A DNA stretch of 64,000 nt from SXXZ01 sp041177965 (lineage in GTDB: Bacteria > Verrucomicrobiota > Verrucomicrobiia > Limisphaerales > UBA9464): assembly GCA_041177965.1 (NCBI GenBank), contig JBEGWF010000080.1:13787-77786 (forward strand). Reading direction: 5' to 3'. The translations under genes were made by a program, and so were the position numbers. How positions within the stretch are numbered: position 1 is the first letter of the stretch; every line of letters begins with the position of its first letter. This document shows, one piece after another, positions 34,428 through 44,131 of this stretch. The notes under the pieces are model-generated. The model was given only the letters and a program-made list of their open reading frames with translations. It searched no databases and was not told where the DNA came from.

Positions 34428-37400
34428 TCATTCCTCGACCAGGTGGAAGAAACCGGACGCTCGGGCGGGATCCAGCGACAACGGGATGCGGACATTGCCG
34501 GTCGGTGTCACCTCGGGTGGCAGGCCCGTGTCCTGCCATCGGGCGCGGGGCAGGCCCAGGTGGTCGGCGGTGAGCACCCGCAACCGACGATCCCTGGCGG
34601 AAACCACACGACCCGAGGAATCGACGGCCTCGAGCTCCAGCCTCCATTCGGAGCCCGACAACGACTGGCCGACCACCCGTCCGCCGATCACCCTTCTCCG
34701 CTGTCCTATGCCCAGGACCCCCGGGGTGTAGCGCACCTTCTGGACCGGACGGGCGTCGACCGTGGCGATGATCGAATCGAGGGGCGCGGTCCCGAACCGC
34801 AGTTCGGTGGTGCCACCCTTGGCCCGGACGCGGAAACCCGCCTCCACCAGCACCGAGATCCCCGACGGTGCGGCGCGGCCGGACGGTTTCCACAACACGG
34901 CCCCGATCCGGCCCTGGGCGGCCCCCGAGCGATTCTCCATGGACGAGATGTCCCCGGGCGCCTTGATGCCGATGAATTCCAACGCCGCCGGATCGAACTC
35001 GAGGTTGAATGAAAACGCGTTCTCGTCGCCCACCCCCTCGAGGAGCACCGGAACCCAGGCCTCCTCACCGGAGACCAGGTCGGTCCAACCGAAGGTCAGG
35101 GAACGGATGGACGCGGCACCGGCGGACCGGACCGCGGACTTGGCCGGAAAGGGTTTCGATCCCCGGTTCAAGGAGTATCCCGGACCGCCGGTGGCCGGGT
35201 CGGCGGCCGGTTGGAGCGGGTCGAGCCTCGCCACATAACGGGCCACCTGGACCAGGTCGGCCAGATTGATGGCCCAGTCCCCGGAATCGGACCTCGGTGC
35301 ACAATCGACCCGCCGGCGCACCACCGGATTGGCCTCGACCTGCTTGTTGGCCAGCATCGTGGCGATCGCCGTGATGTCGAGCACGTCCACCGATCCCGTG
35401 CCGTTCACGTCCCCCTCCACCGAGTCGGCCAACACGGCGACCCCACCGCCCTCGGACACCATCATGGCCTGGGTGGCGTTGGTGTAGCCGACACGGAAGG
35501 CGAGATCCCGATGGGCCGCCTCGAGTTCGGCGTCTCCGAGAACCCGTACAGGCAGCCGGAGCGGAGGGATCGCCGACACTCCGGAGGAACCCGGATTGCG
35601 GATGATCTCGATGGACGCGGCGGTCTGCGCGGTCAGGGAGAGTCGGGCGATCCGGTTGGTACCCCGCGCGAATCCCAAGGTCGGATCCTTCTGCGAGATC
35701 AGCACCTGCAAGCGGAACTGGTTGCCTCCGACGCCGCCGTTGGCCGGTGGCGCAACCACCGAACCGAGGCGACGGGTGCTGATGGTGGCGGTCGTGTTGA
35801 GGGATGACTCGAGGGCGAGTGTCACGTTCGACTCGTCGGCCAGGAGGTACGGGGTCGTGCAGACCAGGGTGAACGACAACGCCGACTCGTCGCCGAAACC
35901 CACCAGCGACAGCGGGATCTCCACGGCCCCTCCCGGGGCGGCGAGGGTCTCGGCAGGCATGCGCAGGACACGATCGACCCGGAAGGCGATGGTCCTCGAC
36001 ACGCCATTGGTGCCGCCCACGAGGTTCGTCGCCACCAGTCGGTAGATGCCGGCGTTGGTCGACAGGGCGGCGATCGGCAACCGGGGCGAATTGGTGGGCG
36101 ACGAGAAGGCCTGGAAACGGGCCGGGGTCGATCCCGAGGCGGCCTCCACCTGCCTCTCCCATCGGAAGGTCGGCGCCGGGAATCCGGTCACGGACACGTA
36201 GGCCGAGAGATCCACGGTGGTGTAGGCGGACGCGGCCACCGTCATGTCGACGCCCGGTGAGGCTCCTGAAACCCAGGTGCCCCCGCCCTCGACGGGAACC
36301 GGTGGCGTGCCCGGCACCGACAAGGCCGCCGCCGAAGTCACGGCCACCTGGAACGGGGCCACCTGCTCGGTTCCGGCGAGCTCCGCTCCCCCGGCCGAAT
36401 CGAGCTGCACGGCCCGCACCCGGTAGCTGCCGGTCATCGATGGAATCAGGTTCGCCGTTCCCACGGAGAACGAGGCCCGTCCACCATTCCCCGAGACATC
36501 CAGCTCGAAGGTCCCGCCGGGGGACCAGGCCGCCGGCAACGCGGGCACCACCACAGGGAACGAGCCGCTGGCGTCCTGCCAGCCCGAGGCATCGTCCCAG
36601 CGCTGCAACTGCACCCTGCCGACCAGGGCCCCGTTCAACTGGATCTCGAGGGATCCGGCGGTGCCGGAAGGCCCGGCGATGTTGGTCCGCGACAGCGAAA
36701 CGGTGATCGGAAGCACCGGGGTGAATCCCCCGGAGACGCTGGTCCCACGGTTCCGATCCGACGCCAGGCTGGAGCCTACCAGCGGATTGGAGAGGCGGAC
36801 CGTGTAGGCCCCGATCTGGCCGAAGCTGAAATTCGTGAGCGCCAGCAGGGCATTGGTGGCCCGTGGAACCTCGGAGCCGTCCCTGAACCACTGGTAGAGG
36901 ACGCCGGGACCGTGGCTTGAGATCACCGAGAAGACGACGTTGGTGGATCCCGCCGCGACCGGGCCTAGCAATGCCGGGACGGATGCGTTGGGGGCGACCG
37001 ACGACGAGACCGCCGGGGGGACCAGCTCAGGAAAGATGCCGACCATGACCAGGTTGGTGACCGTCTTGCCGAGGGCGTTGCCCACCACGATCTGATAGGC
37101 GCCCGATTGGGCGACCGTGAGCGTCCGAGGACTGGCCACGACCGCCTGCCCCGTGGCCGTCGCGGTGGCATTGGTCACGGGGATGTCCAGCGGGGTCACC
37201 GCGTCGCCCGTCCGGGCGTCGAACACGGTCACCCTGGGGATCGGGTCGCCCTTGGCCCGGATCGTGAACGCCAGTTGGAGTCCCGCGTTGGCCGCCGCGA
37301 GATGGGTTCCGGCGGCGTTCTGCCCCAACGCGGTCACGGTGGGCGGATTCCCGGAAAGCCACGCGGCAGGTTCGACGAACACCTCCGTCGGCGGATCGGC

Positions 37401-38789
37401 GATGCGGAGGGTCGCGGAGCGGAGGTCGCTGCCGAAGGCGTTGGCCACCTCGAGATCGATCCGCAAGGAACCGGCCTCGGACGGCGGGACCGTCACCGTG
37501 AGCTGGGCGTTCGTGGCACCCGCCACGAGCGCGCCGTTGCGCCGCCAGCGGTACTGGACGGGAGGCGCCCCGTTCTGGAGGCCCGCTCGAAGGGTCAGTG
37601 TCCGCCCACGGTCGGTGAAGTCGGTGACGGGGTTGAAGTCGCGGACACCGGAGGCCGAGGACTCGCGCACGGTGACGGTCTCGAGGATCGGGGCCTCACG
37701 CGAGACCAGGGCGAGGTTGTGATCACCGCCGGCGGCGATGTCCACGACGTTCACCAGGCCGGCGGGCACCTGTGTCTGTCCCGAGCCGTTGTAGCCCCAG
37801 GCCACCACCGTGCCATCATCCCGAAGCGCCAGCGCATGGGCCCGGCCGGCGGCGATCTTGACCACCCGGTTGAGCCCCGCGGGCACGGCCGTGCGTCCAT
37901 CGGCCGGATTGCCCCAGGCCACCACCGTGCCATCGGCGCGCAACGCCACCAGGTGCGAAGCGCCCGCCTTCAGGGACACCACGTTCGTGGCCTGGAACGG
38001 AACGGACACCACGCCCGGGGCGTCGGAACCCCACACGACCACCTGTCCGCCGGCCAGAAGTGCGGCACTGAAGGATTCGCCGGCGGCCACCTCGACCGCG
38101 CCGACGACCCCGGACGGCACCCGGCGTTCGCCGAAGAGGTTGTCACCCCCGAACGCCGCGACCGATCCGTCGGCGCGGAGGGCCAGCACGTGGGTCGAAC
38201 CGACCGAGACCGAGACGAACCCGCCGAAGGCGTCGGCGTCGGTCGCCGGAAGTCCGACGGATCCCCTGTCGCCGAAGAAGGCGAGGTCTCCAGGAAACTG
38301 GTCCTTGAACCGGCCCGAGGCGACGGGTGTCGGTGCGTTCGTGGGCTTTCGCAGGACGGCGCCGAAGAGATGCCCGAAGCTCACCCGGCTCAGGATGATG
38401 CGACCGGAGGCGTCCTGCAGGGCCTCGTTCCACGAGGTCCGGTCGGTGTGATCGATCCCGCCGGTGCCGTAGGTGATGATCCCGCTGCCACCGCCGGTCA
38501 GGAGGGTCGGCCCCCTCAGCAGGAGCCTGCTGCCGACATGGTTGGTGCCGCCCACGAGGATCCCGGGGCGCAGCGCGACCGCCTGGACCAATTCGGCGGA
38601 GGCGACCGCATCGACATCGTCGGCCGTGATCCCGGGTGGAAGTTCCGGTGGGCGGTTCAACCCGAGCAGGCTTTCGCCCCAGGCCACCAACGAGCGGGTG
38701 CGGACCTGGGCCTGCAGGGTCGGGACCGGGAGCAACCCCAGCAGGACGACGGCCAGGAGGCGGAACCGTACGTTGGGACGGGAACACAT
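34428..38789 (-). CDS. Giant secreted RCC1-repeat/Ig-like/cohesin-like/dockerin protein
   Basis: A 1453-residue exported protein. It has a signal peptide (RLLAVVLLGLLPVPTLQA) and RCC1-type repeats at about 180-370 (VVAWGYNGSGQTQVPAGLVN, HLVALRADGTVVAWG). Several Ig-like domains at about 390-940 contain the recurring 'YRWRRNGALVAGATNAQLTV' type strand. A cohesin-like beta-sandwich lies at about 945-1085, a type I dockerin with two calcium loops (DVNGTGSVDVLDITAIATML and DWAINLADLVQVARYVARL) at about 1125-1190, and a second cohesin-like domain at about 1228-1356. It ends in a SGFFHLVEE tail similar to verrucomicrobial secreted proteins. Having cohesin-like and dockerin modules in one chain suggests self-association or display at the surface. 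The ligand is unknown. Confidence 0.85.
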   Translation of the reverse strand: MCSRPNVRFRLLAVVLLGLLPVPTLQAQVRTRSLVAWGESLLGLNRPPELPPGITADDVDAVASAELVQAVALRPGILVGGTNHVGSRLLLRGPTLLTGGGSGIITYGTGGIDHTDRTSWNEALQDASGRIILSRVSFGHLFGAVLRKPTNAPTPVASGRFKDQFPGDLAFFGDRGSVGLPATDADAFGGFVSVSVGSTHVLALRADGSVAAFGGDNLFGERRVPSGVVGAVEVAAGESFSAALLAGGQVVVWGSDAPGVVSVPFQATNVVSLKAGASHLVALRADGTVVAWGNPADGRTAVPAGLNRVVKIAAGRAHALALRDDGTVVAWGYNGSGQTQVPAGLVNVVDIAAGGDHNLALVSREAPILETVTVRESSASGVRDFNPVTDFTDRGRTLTLRAGLQNGAPPVQYRWRRNGALVAGATNAQLTVTVPPSEAGSLRIDLEVANAFGSDLRSATLRIADPPTEVFVEPAAWLSGNPPTVTALGQNAAGTHLAAANAGLQLAFTIRAKGDPIPRVTVFDARTGDAVTPLDIPVTNATATATGQAVVASPRTLTVAQSGAYQIVVGNALGKTVTNLVMVGIFPELVPPAVSSSVAPNASVPALLGPVAAGSTNVVFSVISSHGPGVLYQWFRDGSEVPRATNALLALTNFSFGQIGAYTVRLSNPLVGSSLASDRNRGTSVSGGFTPVLPITVSLSRTNIAGPSGTAGSLEIQLNGALVGRVQLQRWDDASGWQDASGSFPVVVPALPAAWSPGGTFELDVSGNGGRASFSVGTANLIPSMTGSYRVRAVQLDSAGGAELAGTEQVAPFQVAVTSAAALSVPGTPPVPVEGGGTWVSGASPGVDMTVAASAYTTVDLSAYVSVTGFPAPTFRWERQVEAASGSTPARFQAFSSPTNSPRLPIAALSTNAGIYRLVATNLVGGTNGVSRTIAFRVDRVLRMPAETLAAPGGAVEIPLSLVGFGDESALSFTLVCTTPYLLADESNVTLALESSLNTTATISTRRLGSVVAPPANGGVGGNQFRLQVLISQKDPTLGFARGTNRIARLSLTAQTAASIEIIRNPGSSGVSAIPPLRLPVRVLGDAELEAAHRDLAFRVGYTNATQAMMVSEGGGVAVLADSVEGDVNGTGSVDVLDITAIATMLANKQVEANPVVRRRVDCAPRSDSGDWAINLADLVQVARYVARLDPLQPAADPATGGPGYSLNRGSKPFPAKSAVRSAGAASIRSLTFGWTDLVSGEEAWVPVLLEGVGDENAFSFNLEFDPAALEFIGIKAPGDISSMENRSGAAQGRIGAVLWKPSGRAAPSGISVLVEAGFRVRAKGGTTELRFGTAPLDSIIATVDARPVQKVRYTPGVLGIGQRRRVIGGRVVGQSLSGSEWRLELEAVDSSGRVVSARDRRLRVLTADHLGLPRARWQDTGLPPEVTPTGNVRIPLSLDPARASGFFHLVEE

Positions 38790-38945
38790 ACTACGATTCC
38801 ATCGGCCGATCGCCCTCCGACTTGAATCGTCAGGCCCGTCCCGGCGGCCGCGGCCGGAGGTGGATGCGGTCGCGGATCCCGGCATCTTCCGCGCGGGGTC
38901 GGCGGGGCTTTGACATCCCGGGGGTGACGCTCCCAATCTTCCTGG

Positions 38946-39728
38946 ATGTCGTTCGCCTTCCGATTCCTCGGCACGGGCACCTCGCAGGGGGTGCCCATCA
39001 TCGGCAGGGAGTACCCGGAGGCATTCCTCGCCAATCCCAGGAACCATCGGCTGCGCGCATCGATCTACGTGGAGACCCCCATGGTCCGACTCGTGGTCGA
39101 CACGACCCCGGATTTCAGGGCCCAGATGCTGCGGGAGCGGCTGGGGTTTCTCGATGCCGTGATCATCACCCATGCCCACGCCGACCACATCATGGGCATG
39201 GACGACTGCCGGCGGGTCTGCGACCTGCGCGAAGGACCGCTGCCCGTCCACGCGACCGAGGAGACCTTCCGATCGCTCCGCCGGGTCTTCGACTACGCCT
39301 TCGGCGGCCACCCGATCCCCTTCAGCTATTTCCACCCCCTTCCGCGGGTCATCGATGGCCCGTTCGAACTGGGAGACCTCCGGATCACCCCCTTCCAACT
39401 GCCGCATGGCCGGATCACCACCACGGGCCTCGTCTTCGAACAGGGCGGCCTCCGGCGTCTGGCCTATTTCAGCGACTGCAAGGAGGTGACGCCGGAGGCG
39501 GTCGCCGGGGCGCAGCAGGCCCAGGTCGCCGTGCTCGACGCCCTGCGGCCGGAACCCCACCCCACGCACATGTGCCTCGACGAGGCGCTGGCGGCCGCCC
39601 GGCGGATCGGTGCCGACCAGACCTTCCTGACCCACCTGACGCACCACTACGACCACGACCGCGACCAACAGGAACTGCCACCCGGGGTCTCGCTGGCATG
39701 GGATGGCCTCAGGGTCCTGCTGGATTGA
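38946..39728 (+). CDS. MBL-fold metallo-hydrolase (PhnP-like)
   Basis: A 260-residue cytoplasmic metallo-beta-lactamase-fold hydrolase. It opens with FRFLGTGTSQGVPIIG, as in the PhnP/phosphoribosyl-cyclic-phosphate phosphodiesterase group. The metal motif HAHADHIMG is intact, with further ligands in QLPHGRI, FSDCKEV and THLTHHYDHDRD. It probably acts on a cyclic nucleotide-like phosphodiester, but no phn genes are nearby. It sits divergent to the giant surface protein and 26 bases upstream of plsC. Confidence 0.88.
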   Translation: MSFAFRFLGTGTSQGVPIIGREYPEAFLANPRNHRLRASIYVETPMVRLVVDTTPDFRAQMLRERLGFLDAVIITHAHADHIMGMDDCRRVCDLREGPLPVHATEETFRSLRRVFDYAFGGHPIPFSYFHPLPRVIDGPFELGDLRITPFQLPHGRITTTGLVFEQGGLRRLAYFSDCKEVTPEAVAGAQQAQVAVLDALRPEPHPTHMCLDEALAAARRIGADQTFLTHLTHHYDHDRDQQELPPGVSLAWDGLRVLLD

Positions 39729-39754
39729 GCGCCCGACCCGACGACCCGAACACC

Positions 39755-40438
39755 ATGGACAGACCGATCACCCGGAACACGGACGCGGTGCACGACCTCG
39801 AACATGCGGCGCGGATGACCCGGACCTACCGGACCGCCTGGTGGCTGTCCCGATGGGTGGCGCGCACGGTCTACCACACACGGATCGAGCACGTGGAGCG
39901 CATCCCCGCCCTCGGACCGGTGATCCTGGCCTCCAATCATGCGAGCCTCGCCGACCCGCCCCTGATCGGCGGATCGGTGCCCAGGGCCGTGTGTTTCCTC
40001 GCACGCGACACCCTGTTCCAGATCCCCGTCCTGGGTTGGTACATCCGGAGACTGAACGCGGTCCCGGTCAACCGCGAGGGGGGAGGCGGTGCGGGCCTCA
40101 AGGCGATCCTCGACCGTCTCCACGGAGGATCGGCCATCCTGCTCTTCCCCGAGGGTACCCGCTCGTCCGACGGACGACTCCGGCCCGCCCGGTCGGGCAT
40201 CGGACTGACGGTCGTCAAGTCAGGCGCTCCGGTGATCCCCATCCGCCTGCACGGCACCTTCGAGGCGTGGGGCCGTCACCGTCGGTTTCCAGGACCGGGA
40301 CGCTTCCGCGTCGTGGTGGGGGAACCCCTCCATTTCGAGGCCCAGCGGAACGAGGCGAGGACCTGCGACAAGGAGCGCTTGAAGGCGATCTACCAGGAGG
40401 TGGCCGACACGATCATGGCGCGGATCGCCGAGCTTTGA
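39755..40438 (+). CDS. plsC: 1-acyl-sn-glycerol-3-phosphate acyltransferase family protein
   Basis: A 227-residue membrane-associated acyltransferase of phospholipid synthesis (lysophosphatidate to phosphatidate). The catalytic HX4D box is NHASLADPPL, and the substrate-binding box is LLFPEGTRSSDGRLRPARSG. The length is normal. The start at 39755 is 26 bases after the metallo-hydrolase stop. Other lysophospholipid acyltransferases of the same superfamily are possible. Confidence 0.88.
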   Translation: MDRPITRNTDAVHDLEHAARMTRTYRTAWWLSRWVARTVYHTRIEHVERIPALGPVILASNHASLADPPLIGGSVPRAVCFLARDTLFQIPVLGWYIRRLNAVPVNREGGGGAGLKAILDRLHGGSAILLFPEGTRSSDGRLRPARSGIGLTVVKSGAPVIPIRLHGTFEAWGRHRRFPGPGRFRVVVGEPLHFEAQRNEARTCDKERLKAIYQEVADTIMARIAEL

Positions 40439-40541
40439 ACGGACGGACCCTGGACGGCCGGGCCACCGTTTCTGGGACAATCGCACGGATAATCTCCGGC
40501 AGTAGCAATCCGCGCCCCACCAAAGGCCTGTCGGCGGCGAC

Positions 40542-41633
40542 CTAGCCCTTGACGTGGTCCAGTGCCCAGTTGACCTCGGCATCCGGGACCCGCTGCCCCC
40601 AGACCGCCTTGCCGATCCTCTCGGCGAGTACGAAGTGGATCTCGCCGGCGCTCACCTTCTTGTCGAGACGCATGGCCGAGAACAGCTTGTCACGCTTGTC
40701 GTCGGGCAGCTTGATGCCGGTGGGAAGACCCAGACGCTCGAACAGGGCCTTGATCCGCAGGACATCCGCGGCCGGCAGCCCCGTGCGTCGAGCCGAGAGA
40801 TGGGCCGCGGCCACCTGGCCGATGCTGATGGCTTCGCCATGCAGGAACTTGCCGTACCCGGAGGAGTTCTCGATGGCGTGACCGATGGTGTGGCCGAAGT
40901 TGAGCGTCGCGCGGATCCCCGTCTCGGTCTCGTCCTGCGAGACGATCTCGGCCTTGATGGCGCAACACCGTGCGACGATGGCCGAAAGGGTGGCCGCCTG
41001 CCGCGAAAGCAGCGCGTCCAACTGCTTCTCGAGGCGCTGGAACAGGGCCGCGTCGTGGATGACCCCGTATTTCACGACCTCGGCGACGCCCGAGCGGAAC
41101 TCCCTCTCAGGCAGCGTCGCCAGCGTGTCCAGATCGCAGAGGACCAGCCTCGGTTGATGGAAGGCACCGACGAGGTTCTTGCCGGCCTTGAGATTGACGC
41201 CGACCTTGCCGCCGACGGAGCTGTCGACCTGTGCGAGCAGCGAGGTCGGGACTTGGACGAAGGCGATCCCGCGGAGGTACGTGGCCGCCACGAACCCGGC
41301 GAGGTCGCCGACCACTCCCCCACCGAGGGCCACGATGAAGCTCTTCCGCTCGATCCGGTGCGCGGCCAACTGGTCGTAGCACTTCTGGACCGTCGCGAGA
41401 CCTTTCGACGATTCGCCCGGCTCCACGGTGATGAGGGTCGGTGTGAACCCGGCCACCTTGAGCGACTTGATCGCCGCGTCGCCGTAGTGCTTGCCGACGT
41501 TCGCGTCGGTGACGACCGCGCACCGTGTCCCGATCTTCAGGCGGCGGCATCGCTCACCCAGCGTCGCGACGAGGCGGGTGCCGACTTGGATTTCGTAGGA
41601 ACGGTTCCCCAGCGGAACCTGGACGGTAGGCAT
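40542..41633 (-). CDS. aroB: 3-dehydroquinate synthase
   Basis: A 363-residue shikimate-pathway enzyme that cyclises DAHP to 3-dehydroquinate using NAD+ and a divalent metal. The nucleotide-binding FIVALGGGVVGDLAGFVAAT, the QVPTSLLAQVDSSVGGKVGVN block and the metal/His segments ATLNFGHTIGHAIE and LHGEAISIGQ are intact. The length is typical. It is transcribed alone, converging on plsC; no clear terminator was seen in the 103-base gap. Confidence 0.95.
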   Translation of the reverse strand: MPTVQVPLGNRSYEIQVGTRLVATLGERCRRLKIGTRCAVVTDANVGKHYGDAAIKSLKVAGFTPTLITVEPGESSKGLATVQKCYDQLAAHRIERKSFIVALGGGVVGDLAGFVAATYLRGIAFVQVPTSLLAQVDSSVGGKVGVNLKAGKNLVGAFHQPRLVLCDLDTLATLPEREFRSGVAEVVKYGVIHDAALFQRLEKQLDALLSRQAATLSAIVARCCAIKAEIVSQDETETGIRATLNFGHTIGHAIENSSGYGKFLHGEAISIGQVAAAHLSARRTGLPAADVLRIKALFERLGLPTGIKLPDDKRDKLFSAMRLDKKVSAGEIHFVLAERIGKAVWGQRVPDAEVNWALDHVKG

Positions 41634-41716
41634 GGAAGACGATGGTTGACCGATCCGGGGCCGGAAGGCAAGACGGTCGGCACCCTGCGGGTCCGGGAAC
41701 GACTCCGTCCGGACGC

Positions 41717-42655
41717 CTACCGGAGGTAGTCCATCAACGACATCTGGAGGATCCTTCCGCCCGTCTGCAGGGCTGCCTGATAGGAGACCTGCGTCTCGTT
41801 GAGCCGGACGAGGGCCTTGGCGAGGTCGGCATCGGTCTCGGAGGAGATCTGCCCTTCGAGGGACTGGAGACGGTCGCTGACCGTCGCGCCGGCGGCCTCC
41901 AGTCGTCCCTGAACGACGCCGTTGGCGGCGATGTGCCGGAGCAGGTTCTCGGTGTCGGCCTGGAGACCCACCGCGGTGGTGGAGGTCACGGCCGCCCCGT
42001 CCCCGGCGAGCAACTGGTCCTGCAACTGGATCAGGTGCCCGAACAGGTCGGCACCGGACCGGGGATCCTCGATCAGTCCCGCCGGGCCAGAGCCCGTCGG
42101 ATTCGAACCCACCACGCTCGCGCTCAACTGCTGGTCCTCGGCGATCTCCAGGGACGGGACGTCCTGGTTGCCGTGATAGGTGACCGACTGGACGCGGCCA
42201 TCGGACCCGAGGGTGAGTCGATAGGCGGACTGATCGTTGCGGGTGCCGCCCAGCACGGATTCGCCGCGGAGGTTGGCATTGGCGGCGGACACGGCCTGCT
42301 GGATCATCTGCGTCACCTCGTCCGCATAGGCCTTGAGGTCGGCGGCGGACCGGACGCTGTCGGCCTTCACCGCCAGCTCCGAGGCGCGGGTGGCGATCTT
42401 GGAGAGCGATCGCATCGCCGTCTGCGTCGTCGTGGCCGTCTCCTTCAGACGGGTGATGTTGCGCCCGAACTGGCCGACCCGGCCGCGCTCGCCCTCGAGA
42501 TCGAGCGTTCGGCGCACCGCCGACGGATCGTCCTCGGGAAGCGCGATCCGCTGACCGGTGGAGATCTGCGACTGGTAGCGGGCCTGGCGGGCGGTGATCC
42601 CACCGAGATGGGAGATCAACCGGTCGGCGTAGGCTCCTGTGGTGACTCGGATCAT
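41717..42655 (-). CDS. flgL: Flagellar hook-associated protein 3 (hook-filament junction)
   Basis: A 312-residue junction protein. It has a flagellin-like N-terminal helix block (QARYQSQISTGQRIALPEDDPSAVRRT) and a C-terminal coiled-coil (ETQVSYQAALQTGGRILQMSLMDYLR) that together form the D0/D1 domain. The middle is a short variable domain. Length matches other FlgL proteins. It is the last gene of the flagellar operon and follows flgK after a short gap. Confidence 0.92.
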   Translation of the reverse strand: MIRVTTGAYADRLISHLGGITARQARYQSQISTGQRIALPEDDPSAVRRTLDLEGERGRVGQFGRNITRLKETATTTQTAMRSLSKIATRASELAVKADSVRSAADLKAYADEVTQMIQQAVSAANANLRGESVLGGTRNDQSAYRLTLGSDGRVQSVTYHGNQDVPSLEIAEDQQLSASVVGSNPTGSGPAGLIEDPRSGADLFGHLIQLQDQLLAGDGAAVTSTTAVGLQADTENLLRHIAANGVVQGRLEAAGATVSDRLQSLEGQISSETDADLAKALVRLNETQVSYQAALQTGGRILQMSLMDYLR

Positions 42656-42678
42656 GTCATGGGCCTTTCAGTGGTGAC

Positions 42679-44112
42679 TCAGCGTTTGAGCCCGATCGTC
42701 GTGTCCAGCATCTCGTCGATGGTGGTGATGAGTTTGGCGCTTGCCTGATAGCCGCGCTGGAAGCGGGTGAGATCGGCCATCTCCTCGTCGATGGAGACGC
42801 CGCTTACGGAATCCCGCTGGCCCCTGAGGAGGTCGGCCACCGTCTTCTGGTCGGCCAGGCGCTGGTTGACCGACGACAATGCCTCGCCGAGGCGGCCGAC
42901 CATCTGGTTGTAGGCGTTTCCGAAGCCCTGCCCGCCGAGCGCGGCGATCGGTTGGTTGCCCAATTGGGAGAGTGCCAGAGCCGTCCGATTGTCGCCGCGG
43001 GCATCGGGTGCACCCGCCGCCTGAAGGGTGGTCGGATCGTCCAGGAGGGCCTGGTTCACCCGGATGTCGGCCGCGGAGGATCCGAGGAAGAAATCGCGGC
43101 CCGTGCTCCCGTCCAGGGCGAATCCGGCGGAGTGCAGTGCGTTGACCTGCTGGATCAGGCTGGAGGCGAGCGTGTCGATGCCGTCGCGGAGGTCCTTCAG
43201 TCCGCCGTCGCGGGCGTCGAGGGTGCCGTGGACTCGGCCCGAGGTGATGACCAGGGCGTCGGTCGTGCCCGAGGCGCGGATCATCCGTCTACCGCCGGCG
43301 TCGGTGAAGGTCTCGAGGGTCTTCTCGCGGACGTCGGCGGTGACCAGTGGCACGCCTCCGACGATGATCCCGAGGGACCCGTCCGAGGCCTCGACCGAAT
43401 CGAAACCGACCAGCGTCGACAGCGATTCCAGCTTGGCCTGACGCTGATCGCGGAGGTCGTTGGCGGTGCCGGCACCCGAGACGGCCTCGGTCCTGGAGAT
43501 CTGACCGTTGAGGCGGGCGATGTCGGACAGCAGCCCGTTCGCGGACTTGAGGTCGGTGTCGATCGAGGTGTCCAACCGATCGCCCAACCGGTCCAGACGG
43601 CCGTCCAGTGCCGGGAACTGGGCCGCAAGTGCCACCGCCCGACGGAGGGTGATCTCACGCTCCGGGATGGACGCGGGCTGGGCCGCCAGCGAGGCGAAGG
43701 CGTTGAAGAAATCGGAGAGACCGGCCGCCAACTGCTGGCCGCCGCCCACGCCGTCGGCCGCGGATGCGCCACCGGCACCGGTGTTGCCCCGATCGATGCT
43801 CTGCCCGAGGAGGGACTGCGTCAGCCCGAGCGCCTGCTGCTGGGCCTCGAGGGAACCGGTGACCGAACCCTCCGAGACCACCTCGGCGTCCAGGATCCGG
43901 TCGCGGATCTGGCGGATCGCCGTGACCTCCACGCCGCTGCCCACGGGATCGGTGAAGCCGTCGTTGGTGGCGGTCGATTGGATCGAGACGCGTTGCCGGG
44001 CATACGCCGTGTTGTTGACGTTGGCCAGATTGTGGCCGGCCACCTCGACACCCTGCCGTTGGGCGGTCAGGGCACGGGTTCCCATCCGCAATGATCCAAT
44101 GAGTCCCAGCAT
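42679..44112 (-). CDS. flgK: Flagellar hook-associated protein 1
   Basis: A 477-residue hook-filament junction protein. The axial-protein N-terminal motif is GVEVAGHNLANVNNTAYARQ, and the C-terminal helix ends ADLTRFQRGYQASAKLITTIDEMLDTTIGLKR (given here in two parts: ADLTRFQRGYQASA and KLITTIDEMLD). It is somewhat shorter than the enteric form (547 residues) because of a compact variable domain. It lies between flgN and flgL on the same strand. Confidence 0.93.
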   Translation of the reverse strand: MLGLIGSLRMGTRALTAQRQGVEVAGHNLANVNNTAYARQRVSIQSTATNDGFTDPVGSGVEVTAIRQIRDRILDAEVVSEGSVTGSLEAQQQALGLTQSLLGQSIDRGNTGAGGASAADGVGGGQQLAAGLSDFFNAFASLAAQPASIPEREITLRRAVALAAQFPALDGRLDRLGDRLDTSIDTDLKSANGLLSDIARLNGQISRTEAVSGAGTANDLRDQRQAKLESLSTLVGFDSVEASDGSLGIIVGGVPLVTADVREKTLETFTDAGGRRMIRASGTTDALVITSGRVHGTLDARDGGLKDLRDGIDTLASSLIQQVNALHSAGFALDGSTGRDFFLGSSAADIRVNQALLDDPTTLQAAGAPDARGDNRTALALSQLGNQPIAALGGQGFGNAYNQMVGRLGEALSSVNQRLADQKTVADLLRGQRDSVSGVSIDEEMADLTRFQRGYQASAKLITTIDEMLDTTIGLKR

Positions 44113-44131
44113 ACGAGGCGCGTTGGTGTTC

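Noticed and set aside
41691..41714. GTCCGG...CCGGAC hairpin as the terminator of the flagellar operon
   Set aside because: A six-base stem with a long loop and no U-run; too weak to call.
42091..42112. A tRNA-like T-loop sequence (GGGTTCGAATCC on the minus strand)
   Set aside because: It lies inside the flgL coding frame, and no acceptor stem, D-arm or anticodon arm can be formed around it.
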